Under the pieces are notes generated by a model. That model was not told where the DNA came from and did no database searches. It worked only from the letters and a program-made list of their open reading frames with translations. From NCBI RefSeq assembly GCF_042477335.2, contig NC_091247.1, forward strand, positions 232,017,001 through 232,081,000: a stretch of 64,000 nucleotides of DNA, written 5' to 3'. Positions 21,833 to 33,692 of the stretch are shown in pieces (within the stretch, counting starts at the first letter, position 1; each line of letters begins with the position of its first letter). This DNA is from Ovis canadensis. Lineage: Eukaryota > Chordata > Mammalia > Artiodactyla > Bovidae. Both the position numbers and the translations under genes were made by a program.

Positions 21833-24289
21833 GCATTCCTGATCATTTTCCCTAATGACATGGCTCCTCTCCATGCTGACTCTAGTGAGCCTGCAGCCCA
21901 GCTGGACTCAGGACTCTGGGAAACGCTTCTTCATCCTCCCCATCTCTCCTCCGGGTCCAGCTGTGAGAGCACCTCTGACTTGAATAGTCAATAGCTGCTT
22001 CATGGGACATGCACACGGATTGGGAGTTCTGAGATGAGATGCATCTGTGGTTCTCAAGTTCACGTCAGGAGGAGGAGCAAGGCGAACCCTAAAGCAGCCC
22101 CGGGAAGGGTGTCCTGAGCCCTGGGAACCCAGCCCGGCCTTCCTGACAGCGGGAGACCTGCCCTTGGGCTCGGATGGCCAGCAACTGTCTGCTGATGTGC
22201 AGGCTCCAAACCAGAAACAGACTGCAGAGTCTTTGTTTACTAAGGAGAGTGAATCAGTTTTCCCAGAGTGGGTTGAACATTATTTTTTAAAAAGACCAAT
22301 AACATAAGCTCCATCAGAACCCATGACGTCTATCTTAAAGGGACAATATCTGCTTCGATTATGACTGTTGTGCCAAACTCGGCCATGGTTTCAAGAGCAC
22401 GGGAGTGGTAGTGAGCATTTAACACACGATTCACCCATTTAATGCATACATGCAGTGAGTGTCCCGCACTGCTCTGGGGGCTAGATATGGACCAGGAAGG
22501 AAGATGTGACCGTGGCCAGTAACTGCCGTCCTCATGGGACCCTTCAGAAAATGAAATAAGTAACGGAGCCCGAGCCTTGCAGGCAGACGCAGACGCTGTG
22601 GCAGTGTGTCTGCATCAGGGTGTGGCGGCAAGCAGCAGGGGCCGGGAGTCGCCTCTGGGTAACCTTGTATCAAACAGGTGACTGTTTGCAGACTCACCCC
22701 TGGATGTGAGAGAGTTGCCATTATCCCAGCAGCGCGCTTGGCAGGGCTCAGTCTTCCTGAGTGAGAGTCACCCCTGAGAGTCAGTGACTTTAAAAACATG
22801 TGACTATTCAGGTTCAGTCTGCACCGTTCCCACAGTGCTCAAGGGTGATGTGCAAGATGACGGAACTCAGGGGAGACAGTTGTGCCTATCACAAGCTCAG
22901 ACACCCAGGCGCCGCTGCATCCCTCCTGGGCTGACTCGGCACGTGCCCTGCAGGTACATCACAGACACACACACTCCTGACACAGGGCTACTCGTCGCAG
23001 AGAATACCAGGTGGGGAGTGCTGCGAAAGAACCCGGAGCTCCCACATGCACACACGAGAAAGGCAATTCTCAGTTTCTGCACGGCAATTATAAAATGTGT
23101 ACGTGGGAGTTCACCCAGTGTGCCAGTTTTGCTTAAAACACCAGACTAGCCACTCACAAGTAACATTCATGGCCTGCCCACCTCAGCTGGGGCCAGAGCC
23201 GTATCTGCCCCGTGCGCCTCCCACTTTCACGCATGACATCCCCGCTCACCATCTTAAAGCAGTAGCTGGCTCTGAATGATGGGGAGAAGGCTGAGGGGGC
23301 TCGTGTCTGGGGTTGGAGCGGTGGGGAGTGAAGCACCCTCGCCTGTGCCCCCACAAAGCCTTTAAATTTAATCCTCAATGTAACCTGCAATATTTCAATA
23401 CTTTGATGTGTACTGAGCATGTTTGGAGGGCAAGAAGATCTTGGTAAGTTTTTCACGTTTAGTAGGAAAAAAAGTTATTTATTCAGCAATCATTAGGCAG
23501 AGTTCTCTACAAATGCTAATTATATCGGCGCTCAGATCTTCTCTATATACTTAACTGATGTTTGGGGGTGGGGAATCTAGATGATCTAACAAGTTCATTA
23601 TAATAATGCGTTTTTATTTTTTCAATGTCTTTGTCTACCACACACATTTATTTTCCATACTAGAAGTTTCTTGAATTTATATAAACTCATTTATAGGATT
23701 CAGAGGCAATTATAGTTTATAAATGATGCTTGATAAAGTACAATGAATATATTAAAAAGATAGACTAGCTTAATAACTGGTTTATTGACCAATTTATTAT
23801 AATCTATAAGGTGATTAATATTTAATGTTTGGGCATTAAAAACGCTAATTGTCTTCAGAGTGTCATTATTTCCAAATGAGGATAATGCAAGCAATTATAA
23901 GAAATGCATGAAATTTCAGTTCCTCATCTTTTCAAGCAGTGTTCCTAACATGCCTTCTCCATGACTGCTAAGAAAGAACAGAACATTGGTCACTTGCCAA
24001 CTTCAGTTTTCTATTCAAAATATAGCCTTTCCTTCAGTCCAAAATATTGACCACCTTTACTTTGGTTGTATTTTTCTGACTACTAATATCCCTGAAGATC
24101 ATTTTAAGGGGCAACAGAGCTCCTTATGTTTAAGATTTTTAGAACATTAAATATAACACCAAAAAATTAAAGCTTACACTTTCTCTTGGTTCTTCTGTTC
24201 GCAGCCTCTGGAGGCACTATTATCACACAATGTGCACACGTTTTTTCTTTCATCCATAAAGTAACATCAATTGATAATCTAAACACTGT
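21833..24289. other. Interval without recognised genes
   Basis: No repeat family or gene recognised. The frames at 22431-22799 and 22784-23149 lack domains. AT-rich from 23450 to 24160. Confidence 0.4.
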
Positions 24290-24362
24290 CAGAAAAATAA
24301 ATGAATAAATAAAGCAATAACTAACAAACACAGAAAAATAAATGAGTAAATAAATAAACCAC
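24290..24362 (+). repeat. AAAT-rich simple repeat
   Basis: Imperfect AAATA/AATGAATA units on both sides of an 'aacaaacacag' spacer. Probably the decayed poly-A tail region of an old retroelement. Confidence 0.7.
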
Positions 24363-24599
24363 CATGGTGGAGAGAGGGTCAGCTGAGCGGTCAGCTCAAA
24401 GGTCAGAGAGGATTTCTGAGCTTCCTCCTCAGTGGATGAATCTCCTTTCTCCACAAAGGGGCATTTGGAACATCTTCTCGAGGGGATGAGATCAGTCACA
24501 AGCTTGCGGGATGTGCAGGAGAGAGTAATCCAGGCAGAAAAGACAGGCGTAGAGGGCAGAAAGAGCCTGGTGTGTTCCAGGGTCTGAGTGGAAGTTGGC

Positions 24600-24705
24600 G
24601 TCTGGATGCAGGGGGCGATGGGGAGAGGGCGATGGGGAGGGGGCGATGGGGAGGGGGATCATTGGGGGGGGGAAGGGGAGGTCACGAGGGGGGGCGGGGA
24701 AGCAG
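24600..24705 (+). repeat. G-rich tandem repeat
   Basis: Near-copies of GGGGGCGATGGGGAGA with G-runs of 4-9 bases, then a run of nine G's at about 24665. Quadruplex-prone. Frames across it are glycine/arginine-rich artefacts. Confidence 0.8.
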
Positions 24706-25835
24706 AGCTGGGTGGGAGCCCTACCGGTGCTATCAGTATCTGTGGATATTGTGTCCTCTCTTTTCCAGGATATTATTCTCGTGTGTCTGAATGAATATCT
24801 TCTATTGCTAAGTGAAAGAGATGGGAGCAAAATTAGGGAGAATAAGGAAAATACATCTGCGCATATGCAAGAGAGAGCACAACACACTAAGCCTGCAACC
24901 TGGAGGTTTGATGAAAGGGTGAACAGAAAATGAGAACAAAACTCCACCCTCCCCAGCAAGCTGACAAAGCAGCAGGTAAGACACCACAAATCGCCAATCC
25001 AGTACCTCAGTTCAGCTACTGTTTAGCATTTTGTCTGGGCAGGTCCCCGTGTGAGACAGGAAGTGGGATCCAAGTAGGGTGGTCAGAGCCCTGCGCTCTG
25101 GTGGAAATCAGGAGGGGCACCGGGGGAGGAGCCCAGCAGAGGACGAGGGGAGAGAGAAGTCAGAGAAAACCACAGGCTTTAGCCCTGTTGTTGGGTGGAG
25201 ACTTCACGATACAGTCAAGTCTGGAGTGAGGATTCTTGGTGAGGACCAGGGAGTCTGTTGGAGATGGGGAGGGACAGAACAGAGATGAGCTTCTAAAGCT
25301 GAGATCAGCTGTACTTCTCTTAGCCTCTTGCTCCAGAGCTTAGTGATAATTATCTTTGTCTTCCTATTAAAATCACCCAAGGAAATGGAAAAAAGAAATG
25401 TCCCATCTCATAGCCAGGGCAAAGTGTGAAGCCATGGGGCCAGATGGCAGTGTATTTAAATTTTCACCTGAGTATGTTAAATTGCAGTCAGAGTTGAGAA
25501 CAACAGACCTCACCTCTTCTTTGTAGGAAAGTCCAAATTGGTGGAAGCTTAAATATTACTTTTTGTGGAGTTTTTTTTTTTTTTTTAACTTTCAATAGAG
25601 TCTCAAAATACTTATTGTATTCACCAATTAATTGATTGCCTTGGAGACTAAAAGACTCGGGTTGGGTGTTTTAGTGCCAATTGAATTAGACAAAAAAAAT
25701 CCTCAAAAATATATGTATTGTTCCTCTTGATGTATTAGTATGTTTATTTACCCAGGAAAAATATGGAAAAAGTGGGCAAATTTTAATCAGATGCTTTTTA
25801 GTTTATGGGTATAATCTGAGTGTTGTCTGGGCTTT
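24706..25835. other. Interval without recognised genes
   Basis: No named repeat or gene. A T-run at 25570-25586 marks a possible old retroelement tail. Confidence 0.4.
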
Positions 25836-26410
25836 CAGTTCAGTTCAGTCGCTCAGTCGTGTCTGACTTTTTGCAACCCCATGAATCGCAGCATGCCAGG
25901 CCTCCCTGTCCATCACCATCTCCCGGAGTTCACTCAGACTCACGTCCATCGAGTCCATGATGCCATCCAGCCATCTCATCCTCTGTCGTCCCCTTCTCCT
26001 CCTGCCCCCAATCCCTCCCAGCATCAGAGTCTTTTCCAATGAGTCAACTCTTCGCATGAGGTGGCCAAAGTACTGGAGCTTCAGCTTCAGCATCATTCCT
26101 TCCAAAGAAATCCCAGGGTTGATCTCTTTCAGAATGGACTGGTTGGATCTCCTTGCAGTCCAAGGGACTCTCAAGAGTCTTCTCCAACACCACAGTTCAA
26201 AAGCATCAATTCTTCGGCGCTCAGCCTTCTTCACAGTCCAACTCTCACATCCATACATGACCGCAGGAAAAGCCATAGCCTTGACTAGACAGACCTTAGT
26301 CGGCAAAGTAATGTCTCTGCTTTTGAATATGCTATCTAGGTTGGTCATAACTTTCCTTCCAAGGAGTAAGCGTCTTTTAATTTCATGGCTGCAGTCACCA
26401 TCTGCAGTGA
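25836..26410 (-). repeat. BovB LINE 3' fragment
   Basis: Minus-strand BovB from the AGTTCAGTTCAGTC tail at 25838 to an abrupt 5' truncation at 'ctgcagtga'. Codons 26348-25845 form one uninterrupted 167-residue C-terminal fragment ending S-Q-T-R-L-S-D, so the copy is young, but it lacks the whole catalytic core. Confidence 0.93.
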
Positions 26411-27379
26411 ACTGCTATAATAATAAAGTAAGTTTTATTGGTCCTCACTGCTCTCAAGTCCACTGGCCATGCCCAGCACAGGCCTTCACCTCTCATGGCC
26501 CACGATTCCTTACCCTCTCCACCATTCCTGGGGATTCTTGGAGGCGGAATCTCACATGCTATCTCAGCTACTTTCACTGTCTATCCACGCCCTGCTCTGA
26601 CTTGACTGCCTTTCTAGCCTTGGTGGATTCCCATTTTGGCATGGCCAGCCCCCAGGCTGCGGCAGTCTGGAGTAGTCTTCCTGGGAGCCCCCTCCTGAGG
26701 GCTGACCTCTGCCCTGATCCCTAGCCCCCTCCACTGTTCTCACTGCTCTTGTCACACTCCAGGTCCCCCCACCAATCCCTCCTGCTGCCTCACCTCTCTG
26801 GGCAGTGAGCTCGTCCCACTGGAAGGCAGCTCAGAGCTAATGTTTCTGCTCCTCCTGTTTAATTTACCTGCTGCACCATCAGGCTCTGCATTCAGAACTC
26901 CAGTTTCTCCTCTAACCACACCGGCCGAAGCAGCCTGTGTGCCTCCGCTGAGGCTCTTCTTGGCTCTCGTTAGAGCCCTCATGCTCACCTCCGCATCGTA
27001 ACTATGAAGTGGGGATAGATGGTCTCTAGGTTGGACACTCACAGCTGGCCTTCTGCTTACATTTCATGGAGTATGAAGGAGGGAGCTTCAGGCTGGATAC
27101 TTACAACTGTCAGCATTTCCTGAGACAAGAGACAGCTGGGCTCCAGTCAGGAAGTTTACACTCAGCCTTCTGGCTGCCTCTGGGATGGATATAACCACAC
27201 AAACAGGGCAAACAGCCAGCGTTTGTCCCTTGTAAAGGCCTTAGGGTAATAGTCATGGCAAGGACAAAGAGGGGCAGAACTCTCTCGAGTACAGGGTTAA
27301 GGGCGTCTGCTTCTCCCTCTCTGGGGACGAGGCAGACACTACACATGCGCAGAAAGCCTCCTTGCGGATCAAACCTCAG
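26411..27379. other. Interval without recognised genes
   Basis: Directly at the BovB truncation point the sequence becomes unrecognised, moderately GC-rich DNA. No domain or splice context was found in the frames here. Confidence 0.4.
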
Positions 27380-27790
27380 GCGGTAATGCCAGACCATAAT
27401 GGGTCTTGCTCCACCCAGAAGCCTTCACTTCGAGATGCGTCCTGGCTGAGAGGTGCATGTGCAGCCCAGGGGAGAGCCCACGGTAGAGGAGGTGTGGAGA
27501 AAGAAGCCAGATGGTTGCCCCAAAGGAAGACAATGACCTGGAGGAGCTGGCCTTTCCAGATGACTTAACTGCCTCTTCACTGCGCTCCTCCTCACGAGCG
27601 GGGGGCGGCCCACACCCTTTCTTTCTGGGGGTGCGGCTCTGTCTCGTTTCTGTCTTAACTAGACAAATGGTCTCTCTATGTGCCCTCCCACTTGTTATTG
27701 TGCTATGTCTCTAAAAAATAAACTTTGAACCTGCATTTACAGCTTCTGCCTCCATGAAAACTGCATTTTCCACTGGGGGCAAATATCCAG
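27380..27790 (+). repeat. Probable ERV solo LTR
   Basis: The 3' part resembles a ruminant ERV LTR: a promoter-like GC stretch, then 'attgtgctatgtctctaaaa', AATAAA at 27717-27722 and a GCATTTACAGCTTCTGCCTC tail. No gag, pol or env remnant lies beside it, so it is a solo or partial LTR. The ends are not resolved. Confidence 0.55.
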
Positions 27791-29394
27791 GGAGAAGGAG
27801 CATCTAGCTTCTAGCCCTTACTGGTCTGGTGTCTAGGATTCCTGGTCTTTGTTCAGGTTGTCCAGGTTCGATCCCTGGGTGGGGAATCGAGATCTCACTT
27901 CACACCACCCCTCGCTGCTGCTTCACCAGGGTCAGCTCAGTCCACAATGTGCAGACATGCTTTGCCCCACAGGATGACACGCTCCCGGGACTTTCCTTTT
28001 CCTGCTGAACTGAAAGCATTTTTCTCTTGCTCTCCTTTGCCTTTATTATAGGATCCCTTGGTATCACAGGCAGCTTTAGCCCTGCTTGGCAGTTGGATTG
28101 TTAGGGTCTGGCTCCTGTCAGGTAATAGCTGCCCAGTGTGTATAGAACAGCTGAGTTCCTCAATAGCCTTGTTCCCTGGACTTTCTCAGGAGATCACACT
28201 CACAGTCCATGGGGGACACTCTCTCAAAGGCTCAACAGCCACACTTATCCTTTTGCTCAGTTCCTGTCCACAAAGTCATCAACCAAACAAGAACAGCAGG
28301 AATCTTCACTATGGAAACAGGTCTCAGAGGTGGGGTGGAGGCTCCTGGCAACAGCTAAGTCAGAGCTGCCATCTAACCCCACCTGACAGCCACTGCCCCC
28401 CCAGGAGAGGGTCCCCTGCTACATCTACAGCAACTGATTTTGAGTTATTTTACTTTGCCTTTTATGGAGCACTAAAGACATGTTTACAAACTACATTGCT
28501 TGGGCTCTCATTTAGGATAACTTCAAAGCAGCAGGAGACCAACATCCTCATTTTATAGTTGGGGGAATAAAGCTGACATCCACATAGGTAAGTCAACTCA
28601 TGGAATTCATCTAATTTGTACTTGAGCATAGTCAACAGTTTTGTGTTGGTCACTGAAAAATTCAAAAGTAAATGTACACTGATTTGATTCTGAAGAAATT
28701 CACAGTCTAGTCTAGCAGAGGGAAAACCACTCCCAGTAACAATATGCAAAACTGGCTATGAAACGAAGCGCAGAGATTGCTTAATATTGTCGGGGGTCAG
28801 GAAGACGATGAAGATGTCAGAAGAAGGGGTACTTTAACTGAGACTTGATTGCAGAGAAATGAAGAGGGCGTGACAGGCAGAGGGGATCGCTTGACAAAGC
28901 ATCCTCATGGAAGGAATTCTGCACTCTGCTCACGGTGGGCTGAGCAGTGCGGGGCCCTCGGGAGGACAGAGTGGCCACAGCGAGCCTGGGGGACGAGGAG
29001 CCCTGGGTGGCCGGCAAGCACCAGACTCCTCTCTCGGGACTCAGTGTCTCCTGCAGGAAGACGGTACGATCAGCCTCGCAGTTTGGAGCAGCCTCACAGC
29101 TGTGTGAGGGGTGGATTGCTTTAGGATAGGCAGGGGGGAGTCAGAGTGATTAGGAGTGTGTTGAAATATTGTGAAAGATAATGAAATTCTGAGTGAGAGA
29201 ACTGAGTGATACTTTGAAGGTAGAATTTATAAGAATGACCTGTAGAATCCGGGTCTCAGACTTCCTCAGAATTTCATCATTTTCCTCTTCATAATGTGTT
29301 GTTCACAATTGATCGTGGTCTGTGTGTAAAATTACTCTTTTAGGCCATATGATAAAAATTTGATATCCTTGATTTTCTCTAGTCTTCTCTATAG
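27791..29394. other. Interval without recognised genes
   Basis: The 166-codon frame at 28058-28558 has no recognisable domain and no exon features. A weak MIR-like core may lie at about 28540-28600. No gene supported. Confidence 0.4.
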
Positions 29395-29520
29395 CCCCAT
29401 GTATTATGTTACATCACGATTGTTTTACAAAGGAGGAAATTGAGACTTTGAGAGGTTAAGTTAATGTGTCCTATGCCACAGAGGAAGGGACGATCAGAGC
29501 TAAGGTCAACCAGGTAGCTT
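29395..29520 (+). repeat. MIR SINE fragment
   Basis: The MIR core and 3' region are readable: 'acaaaggaggaaattgagac', 'gagaggttaagttaatg', and the 'agagctaaggtcaacc' equivalent of the usual 'gagctgggattcgaacc'. An ancient mammalian element. Confidence 0.75.
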
Positions 29521-30200
29521 ACCATATAGTACAATAACGTAAGTAGCTACTATTATTATATAACAGTGTACAAGAAGTAAAAATACCTTAGGAAATAAAA
29601 TATTCCTATTTATCTTATTGCTCTGCCTTGGTAAACACTGCCACATCAGCAAAAACTACAGCTGTATTTATCAAAAATGTCCAATGTGGACAATGAATAT
29701 TATTCTCTCCTGTATCCACTGGGTAAGTCCCCACTGGTGGTCGTGAACTCACCAGCGCTGTCTGTGGTCTCTTGTGGTCCTGTTGAGCAGATCACTTGCC
29801 CCAGGAGCATATAAACCAAGAAATGGAACTGAGCCCGCTGACACTCACGGCCTTACTTTGAGATTTTTGTTCGTCCCCTGATCCTTTCTCTACTCCCATG
29901 CTGTCTTATCGAACACACTGCCTTTTATTCCAGTGGTGCATGTTGGTGCAGAATTCAGTACTGTTTTTATCATTAATTCTCAGCTGAACCTGCCCTAGAA
30001 ACTCCTTGTCTTCCCGCTTGTGCTGTTGACTAACAAGATGCACAAGTTGAGAGTTGCTATTTGGGGCAGAATGAGCGCTGCAGCTGAGGAGGCAGCACCT
30101 CAGACAGCCCTGGGAGGCGCTCCAGAGCGGCAGTGGGGACGGTCAGCCTGTAAGGTTTCGGTGAAGGGGGATCAATGCCATGAAGCACTCATTTTACAAA
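29521..30200. other. Interval without recognised genes
   Basis: No feature recognised apart from a long T-run that follows at 30204-30226. Confidence 0.4.
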
Positions 30201-30227
30201 AGGTTTTTTTTTTTTTTTTTTTTTTTG
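30201..30227 (+). repeat. Poly-T tract
   Basis: About 23 consecutive T's, consistent with the poly-A tail of a minus-strand retroelement or an expanded mononucleotide repeat. Confidence 0.8.
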
Positions 30228-30257
30228 CTAGTCATGAGGATCTGAAGTCACCATGAA

Positions 30258-30472
30258 GGGACTTCCCTGGTGGCTCAGATGGTAAAGCATCTGCATGCAA
30301 TGCGGGAGACCCAGGTTCAATTCCTGCACCAGGAAGATCTCCTGGAGAAGGAAATGGCAACCCACTGCAGTACTCTTGCCTGGAAAATCACATGGACGGA
30401 GGAGCCTGGTGGGCTACAGTCCATGGGGTTGCAAAGAGTCAGACACGACTAAGCGACTTCACTTCACTTCTA
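30258..30472 (+). repeat. Bov-tA SINE
   Basis: Near-consensus: GGGACTTCCCTGGTGGCTCAG-type head, GGTTCAATTCC B-box, full Bov-A body and a GACTTCACTTCACTTC tail. No unambiguous target duplication. Confidence 0.95.
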
Positions 30473-30832
30473 GATATGACGAGGTGCAAGGACTGAGATA
30501 ACAAAATCTGTTCCTAAGAACAGCCACACTATCTATGTAGACCTGTCCCACCAGATTCCCTGGAGCACAGAGGGCCTCACTCCACCCTGAGCTCGCTCAG
30601 GGGGTGCTGAAGGTGAACAGCTCTAGCAGCATGGGGTTCGGTCTCCATAGAGGCAGACGCCAAATGCCCTTGCTGTTCACTCATTGGCATTGCTCTTGGT
30701 ACGTGCCAATTTGTAGTTGACAAAACCAACCCATGTTAATTTACCTTCAGAGCAGATTTGGTTATGAATAGGTCAAAACATGGTTGTTTATTCTGTAGCT
30801 GAAAAATTCATGTATATGAAGCTATTACTTTA

Positions 30833-31337
30833 GTAAGTAGAGACATTACTTTGCTGAAAAAGGTCCTTCTAGTCATAGCTGTGGTTTTTCCAGTAGCTGT
30901 GTATGGATGTGAGAGTTCGACCATAAAGAAGACTGAGCGCTGAAGAACTGATGCTTTTGAACTGTGGTGTTGGAGAAGACTCTTGAGAGTCCCTTTAACT
31001 TCAAGGAATAACTTCAAGGAAATCAAGCCAGTCAATCCTAAAGGAAATGAATCCTGAATATTCTTTGGAAGGACTGATACTGAAACTGAACTCCAGTCCT
31101 TTGGCCACCTGACATAAAAAAACCTGACTCATTCGAAAAGACCCTGGTGCTGGGAAAGATTGAAGGTGGGAGGAGAAGGGGACAACAGAGGATGAGATGA
31201 TTGGATGGCATCCCCGACTCAATGGACATGGGTTTGAGCAAGCTCTGGGAGTTGGTGATGGACAGGGAGGCCCGGCATGCTGCAGTCCATGGGGTCACAA
31301 AGAGTCGGACGTGACTGAGCTGCTGAACTGAAATGGA
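30833..31337 (+). repeat. BovB LINE 3' fragment
   Basis: Starts in the block coding S-R-D-I-T-L and ends at GACTGAGCTGCTGAACTGAA. It contains a small internal duplication near 31005-31030 ('aacttcaaggaa' repeated), and several frameshifts. Its end abuts a mariner terminal repeat 12-13 bases downstream. Confidence 0.9.
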
Positions 31338-31348
31338 CCAATGGAACT

Positions 31349-32800
31349 ATTGGGTTGGCCAGAAAGTTCTTTTGGTTGTTAAGTAAAAATGAAAGACACA
31401 ATTTTCTTTCTCACCAAGAGCTTTACTGAACAGCATATTCACTTTGTTTCACTACCTTCTGCCATTTTTTGGGCAACTTCATAAATTCATCTTCCCAAAG
31501 CTTTTTATCTTTCTGAACAAAGAAATCTTCCCAGTGGTTTTGTTACAGTCTTCTAAGGTATTAAGTTTTTTCCATTTAAAGAATTTCTAAAAGAAATAAA
31601 TGGAAATCTTAAGATACAATGCTTAGTGAATATTATATTTTAAGATGAATAAGATACATGTGAATGGATCAGAACTCCCAAGCCAAGCTGGAACAATTTT
31701 TGTCTGTTCGTCAAAGAAACATTTGGTCTTGCGTTATCCTGATGGAAGATTAAGCATTATCTGCTGACTCCTTCTGGAAACTTTTCACTGAATACTGCTT
31801 TTAGTTGGCTCAATTGGAAGCAGCACTTGGAATTAATCATTTGGTTTTTCTGGAAGGAGCTCCTAACAGAAGACTGTTTTCCAATGCCACCATATACACA
31901 TACACCCTCTTTGGTTGAAGACGGGCCTTTGGTGCAGTTGGTGGCGGTTCATTTAACTTTGCCCATGATCTCTTCAGTTCCACATTATTGTACAGTATCC
32001 AGTTTTCATTGCCCTTCACAATTTGTTTAAAAGTGCAATGTTTCCATTATATTTAAGTAGAGAATTGTGTGTGGAAATACAGTCAAGATTTTTTCACTTC
32101 ACTTATGCAGAGCTTTAACATCAAAGCAATGAACATATCCAAGTTGGTACAAATGATTTTCAACTCGATTTTGAGTATGTTGCTTATCTCCCACAGGGTA
32201 TAACATTGCTTGTTTTCCATGAATGTCTCAGTTTAATTGCTATCACCTTCAACTGGTCTATCTGACCATGGAGCATCATCCATTGAGAAATCTCTGGCAT
32301 AAAACTGTGCAAACCACTTTGGAAACCTTTGATGAATCACAACACCTCTGTACAATGCACAGTATTTTTTTTTTTTTGCCTTCCATTTGCAGTTTTATCT
32401 TTCTAGAAAAGATGAAGCATGCTGCTGCTGCTGCTAAATCCCTTCAGTCGTGTCCGACTCTGTGCGACCCCACAGACGGCAGCCCACCAGGCTCCCCCAT
32501 CCCTGGGGTTCTTCAGGCAAGAACACTGGAGTGGGTTGCCATCTCCTCCTTCAATGCATGAAAGTGAAAAGTGAAAGTGAAGTCGCTCAGTCATGTCTGA
32601 CTCTTAGCGACCCCATGGACTGCAGCCTACCAGGCTCCTCCATCCATGGGATTTTCCAGGCAAGAGTACTTGAGTGGGGTGCCATCGCCTTCTTCGATGA
32701 TAAAGCATAACACCCTATAAATGTTGCTCACCCCCTTCAATCTTAGAATGGCCTCACAAAAATCCACCAATTTTAAAAGATTTATTTTAAATGCACACTG
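31349..32800 (-). mobile_element. Degenerate mariner (Tc1/mariner) DNA transposon
   Basis: The left edge begins TTGGGTTGGCCAGAAAGTTC at about 31351, the recognised mammalian mariner inverted terminal repeat. On the minus strand the transposase remnant reads, in order, a helix-turn-helix-side fragment (V-D-F-C-E-A-I-L-R-L-K-G-V-S-N-I-Y, about 32780-32700), D-F-S-M-D-D-A-P and G-R/R-P-V-E-G (about 32310-32230), W-I-L-Y-N-N-V-E-L-K-R-S-W (about 31990) and the C-terminal K-W-Q-K-V-V equivalent near 31450-31480. Stops and frameshifts are frequent. A Bov-A2 is nested at 32416-32697. The opposite terminal repeat was not found, so that end is truncated or decayed. Confidence 0.85.
32416..32697 (-). 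repeat. Bov-A2 SINE nested in mariner
   Basis: Minus-strand Bov-A2 dimer with the (GCT)n end at 32418-32434, monomer boundary near 32560 (AAAGTGAAAAGTGAAAGTGAA) and end at 'tcgccttcttc'. Flanking AAGCAT (about 32410 and 32705) is a likely short target duplication. The mariner transposase frame resumes on the far side, so the SINE is the younger insertion. Confidence 0.9.
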
Positions 32801-32847
32801 ATGTGACAATTGTCACAATACAATCTAATAAAAATTGTTTTGAATGA

Positions 32848-33102
32848 AGTTATGGCAGCCCACTCCAGTACTCTTGCCTGGAAAATCCCATGGACGGAGG
32901 AGCCTGGAAGGCTGCAGTCCATGGGGTCGCTAAGAGTTGGACATGACTGAGCGACTTCACTTTCACTTTTCACTTTCATGCACTGGAGAAGGAATTCAGT
33001 GTTCTTGCCTGGAGAATCCCAGGGACGGGAGCCTGGTGGGCTGCCGTCTGTGGGGTCGCACAGAGTCGGACACAACTGAAGCGACTCAGCAGCAGCAGCA
33101 AA
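32848..33102 (+). repeat. Bov-A2 SINE
   Basis: Plus-strand dimer. The first monomer starts 'ggcagcccactccagtactc', the linker is CACTTTCACTTTTCACTTTC, and the second monomer is shortened ('ggagaaggaattcagtg'). It ends with (AGC)n. It lies about 150 bp from the oppositely oriented Bov-A2 at 32416-32697, so the pair could fold as an inverted repeat. Confidence 0.92.
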
Positions 33103-33177
33103 GACAACAAAGCACTACTTACAGGAAAACGGAATGAAAACTTTGGTCAGTTGAACGCATCATTAAAATACTCCCTC

Positions 33178-33440
33178 ACCACTGCTCCTGCCAGGAGAGA
33201 AGCCTGAAGCGGGGAAGTGAAGGAAGAGCAATGGAGAGAGCGGTCAGGATTCCTGAGTCTGGTTTCGCTTCAGTCCATTTTTAGGCTCAACAATAAACTC
33301 TGCTCTAAGAATCTGTGTGGTATCCAGGGATGTGTAAAATAATTTTTCATATTCTCTTACTTCCAACAAATCATCAGCATTCAAGCAAGGGAAAAGCTGG
33401 AGCTCTTCAGCCCATGACCCAGACACTTGCAGCTCTTCGC
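33178..33440 (+). repeat. Unclassified dispersed repeat
   Basis: Diverged relative of 17115-17365 and of the reverse complement of 7985-8235. Same order of landmarks: 'gagaagcctgaagc', 'ttcgcttcagtccat', 'aggctcaacaataaactctgctct', 'ctcttacttccaac'. Possibly an LTR, since 'aataaac' falls in a polyadenylation-like place. Not named with confidence. Confidence 0.6.
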
Positions 33441-33499
33441 AAATCGCTCCGGGGATGCCGGCACTGTGACAGTTCAGAGTCCGTGATGAGTGATCTCAC

Positions 33500-33692
33500 C
33501 GTGGCTGCCCTCTCAGCTCACTTGGCGAGGAATCCGCCTGCAATGCAGCAGACCCCAGCTCACCTCCTGGGTAGGGAAGGTCCTCTGGCGAAGGGAAAGG
33601 CTGCCCACTCCAGTGTTCTGGCCTGGAGAATTCCGTGGACTCTGTGGTCCATGGGGTTGCAGAGTTGGACACGACTGAGCGACTTTCACTTC
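33500..33692 (+). repeat. Bov-tA SINE, diverged and shortened
   Basis: The head CTTGGCGAGGAATCCGCCTG and the 'gcctggagaattccgtgg' and 'ggacacgactgagcgacttt' phrases define it. The 'ggaggagcctg' segment of the body is deleted around 33637. Confidence 0.85.

Noticed and set aside
27717-27722. AATAAA signals (also at 34467, 36951, 49312 and 52875) considered as ends of host genes
   Set aside because: They sit in LTR-like contexts with no upstream coding exon recognised.
28058-28558. 166-codon plus-strand frame
   Set aside because: No recognisable domain, an overlapping frame, no exon-like neighbours. Best explained as chance.
30258-30472. tRNA-like heads of Bov-tA elements considered as tRNA genes
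   Set aside because: They lack a cloverleaf beyond the A and B boxes and continue directly into the Bov-A body.
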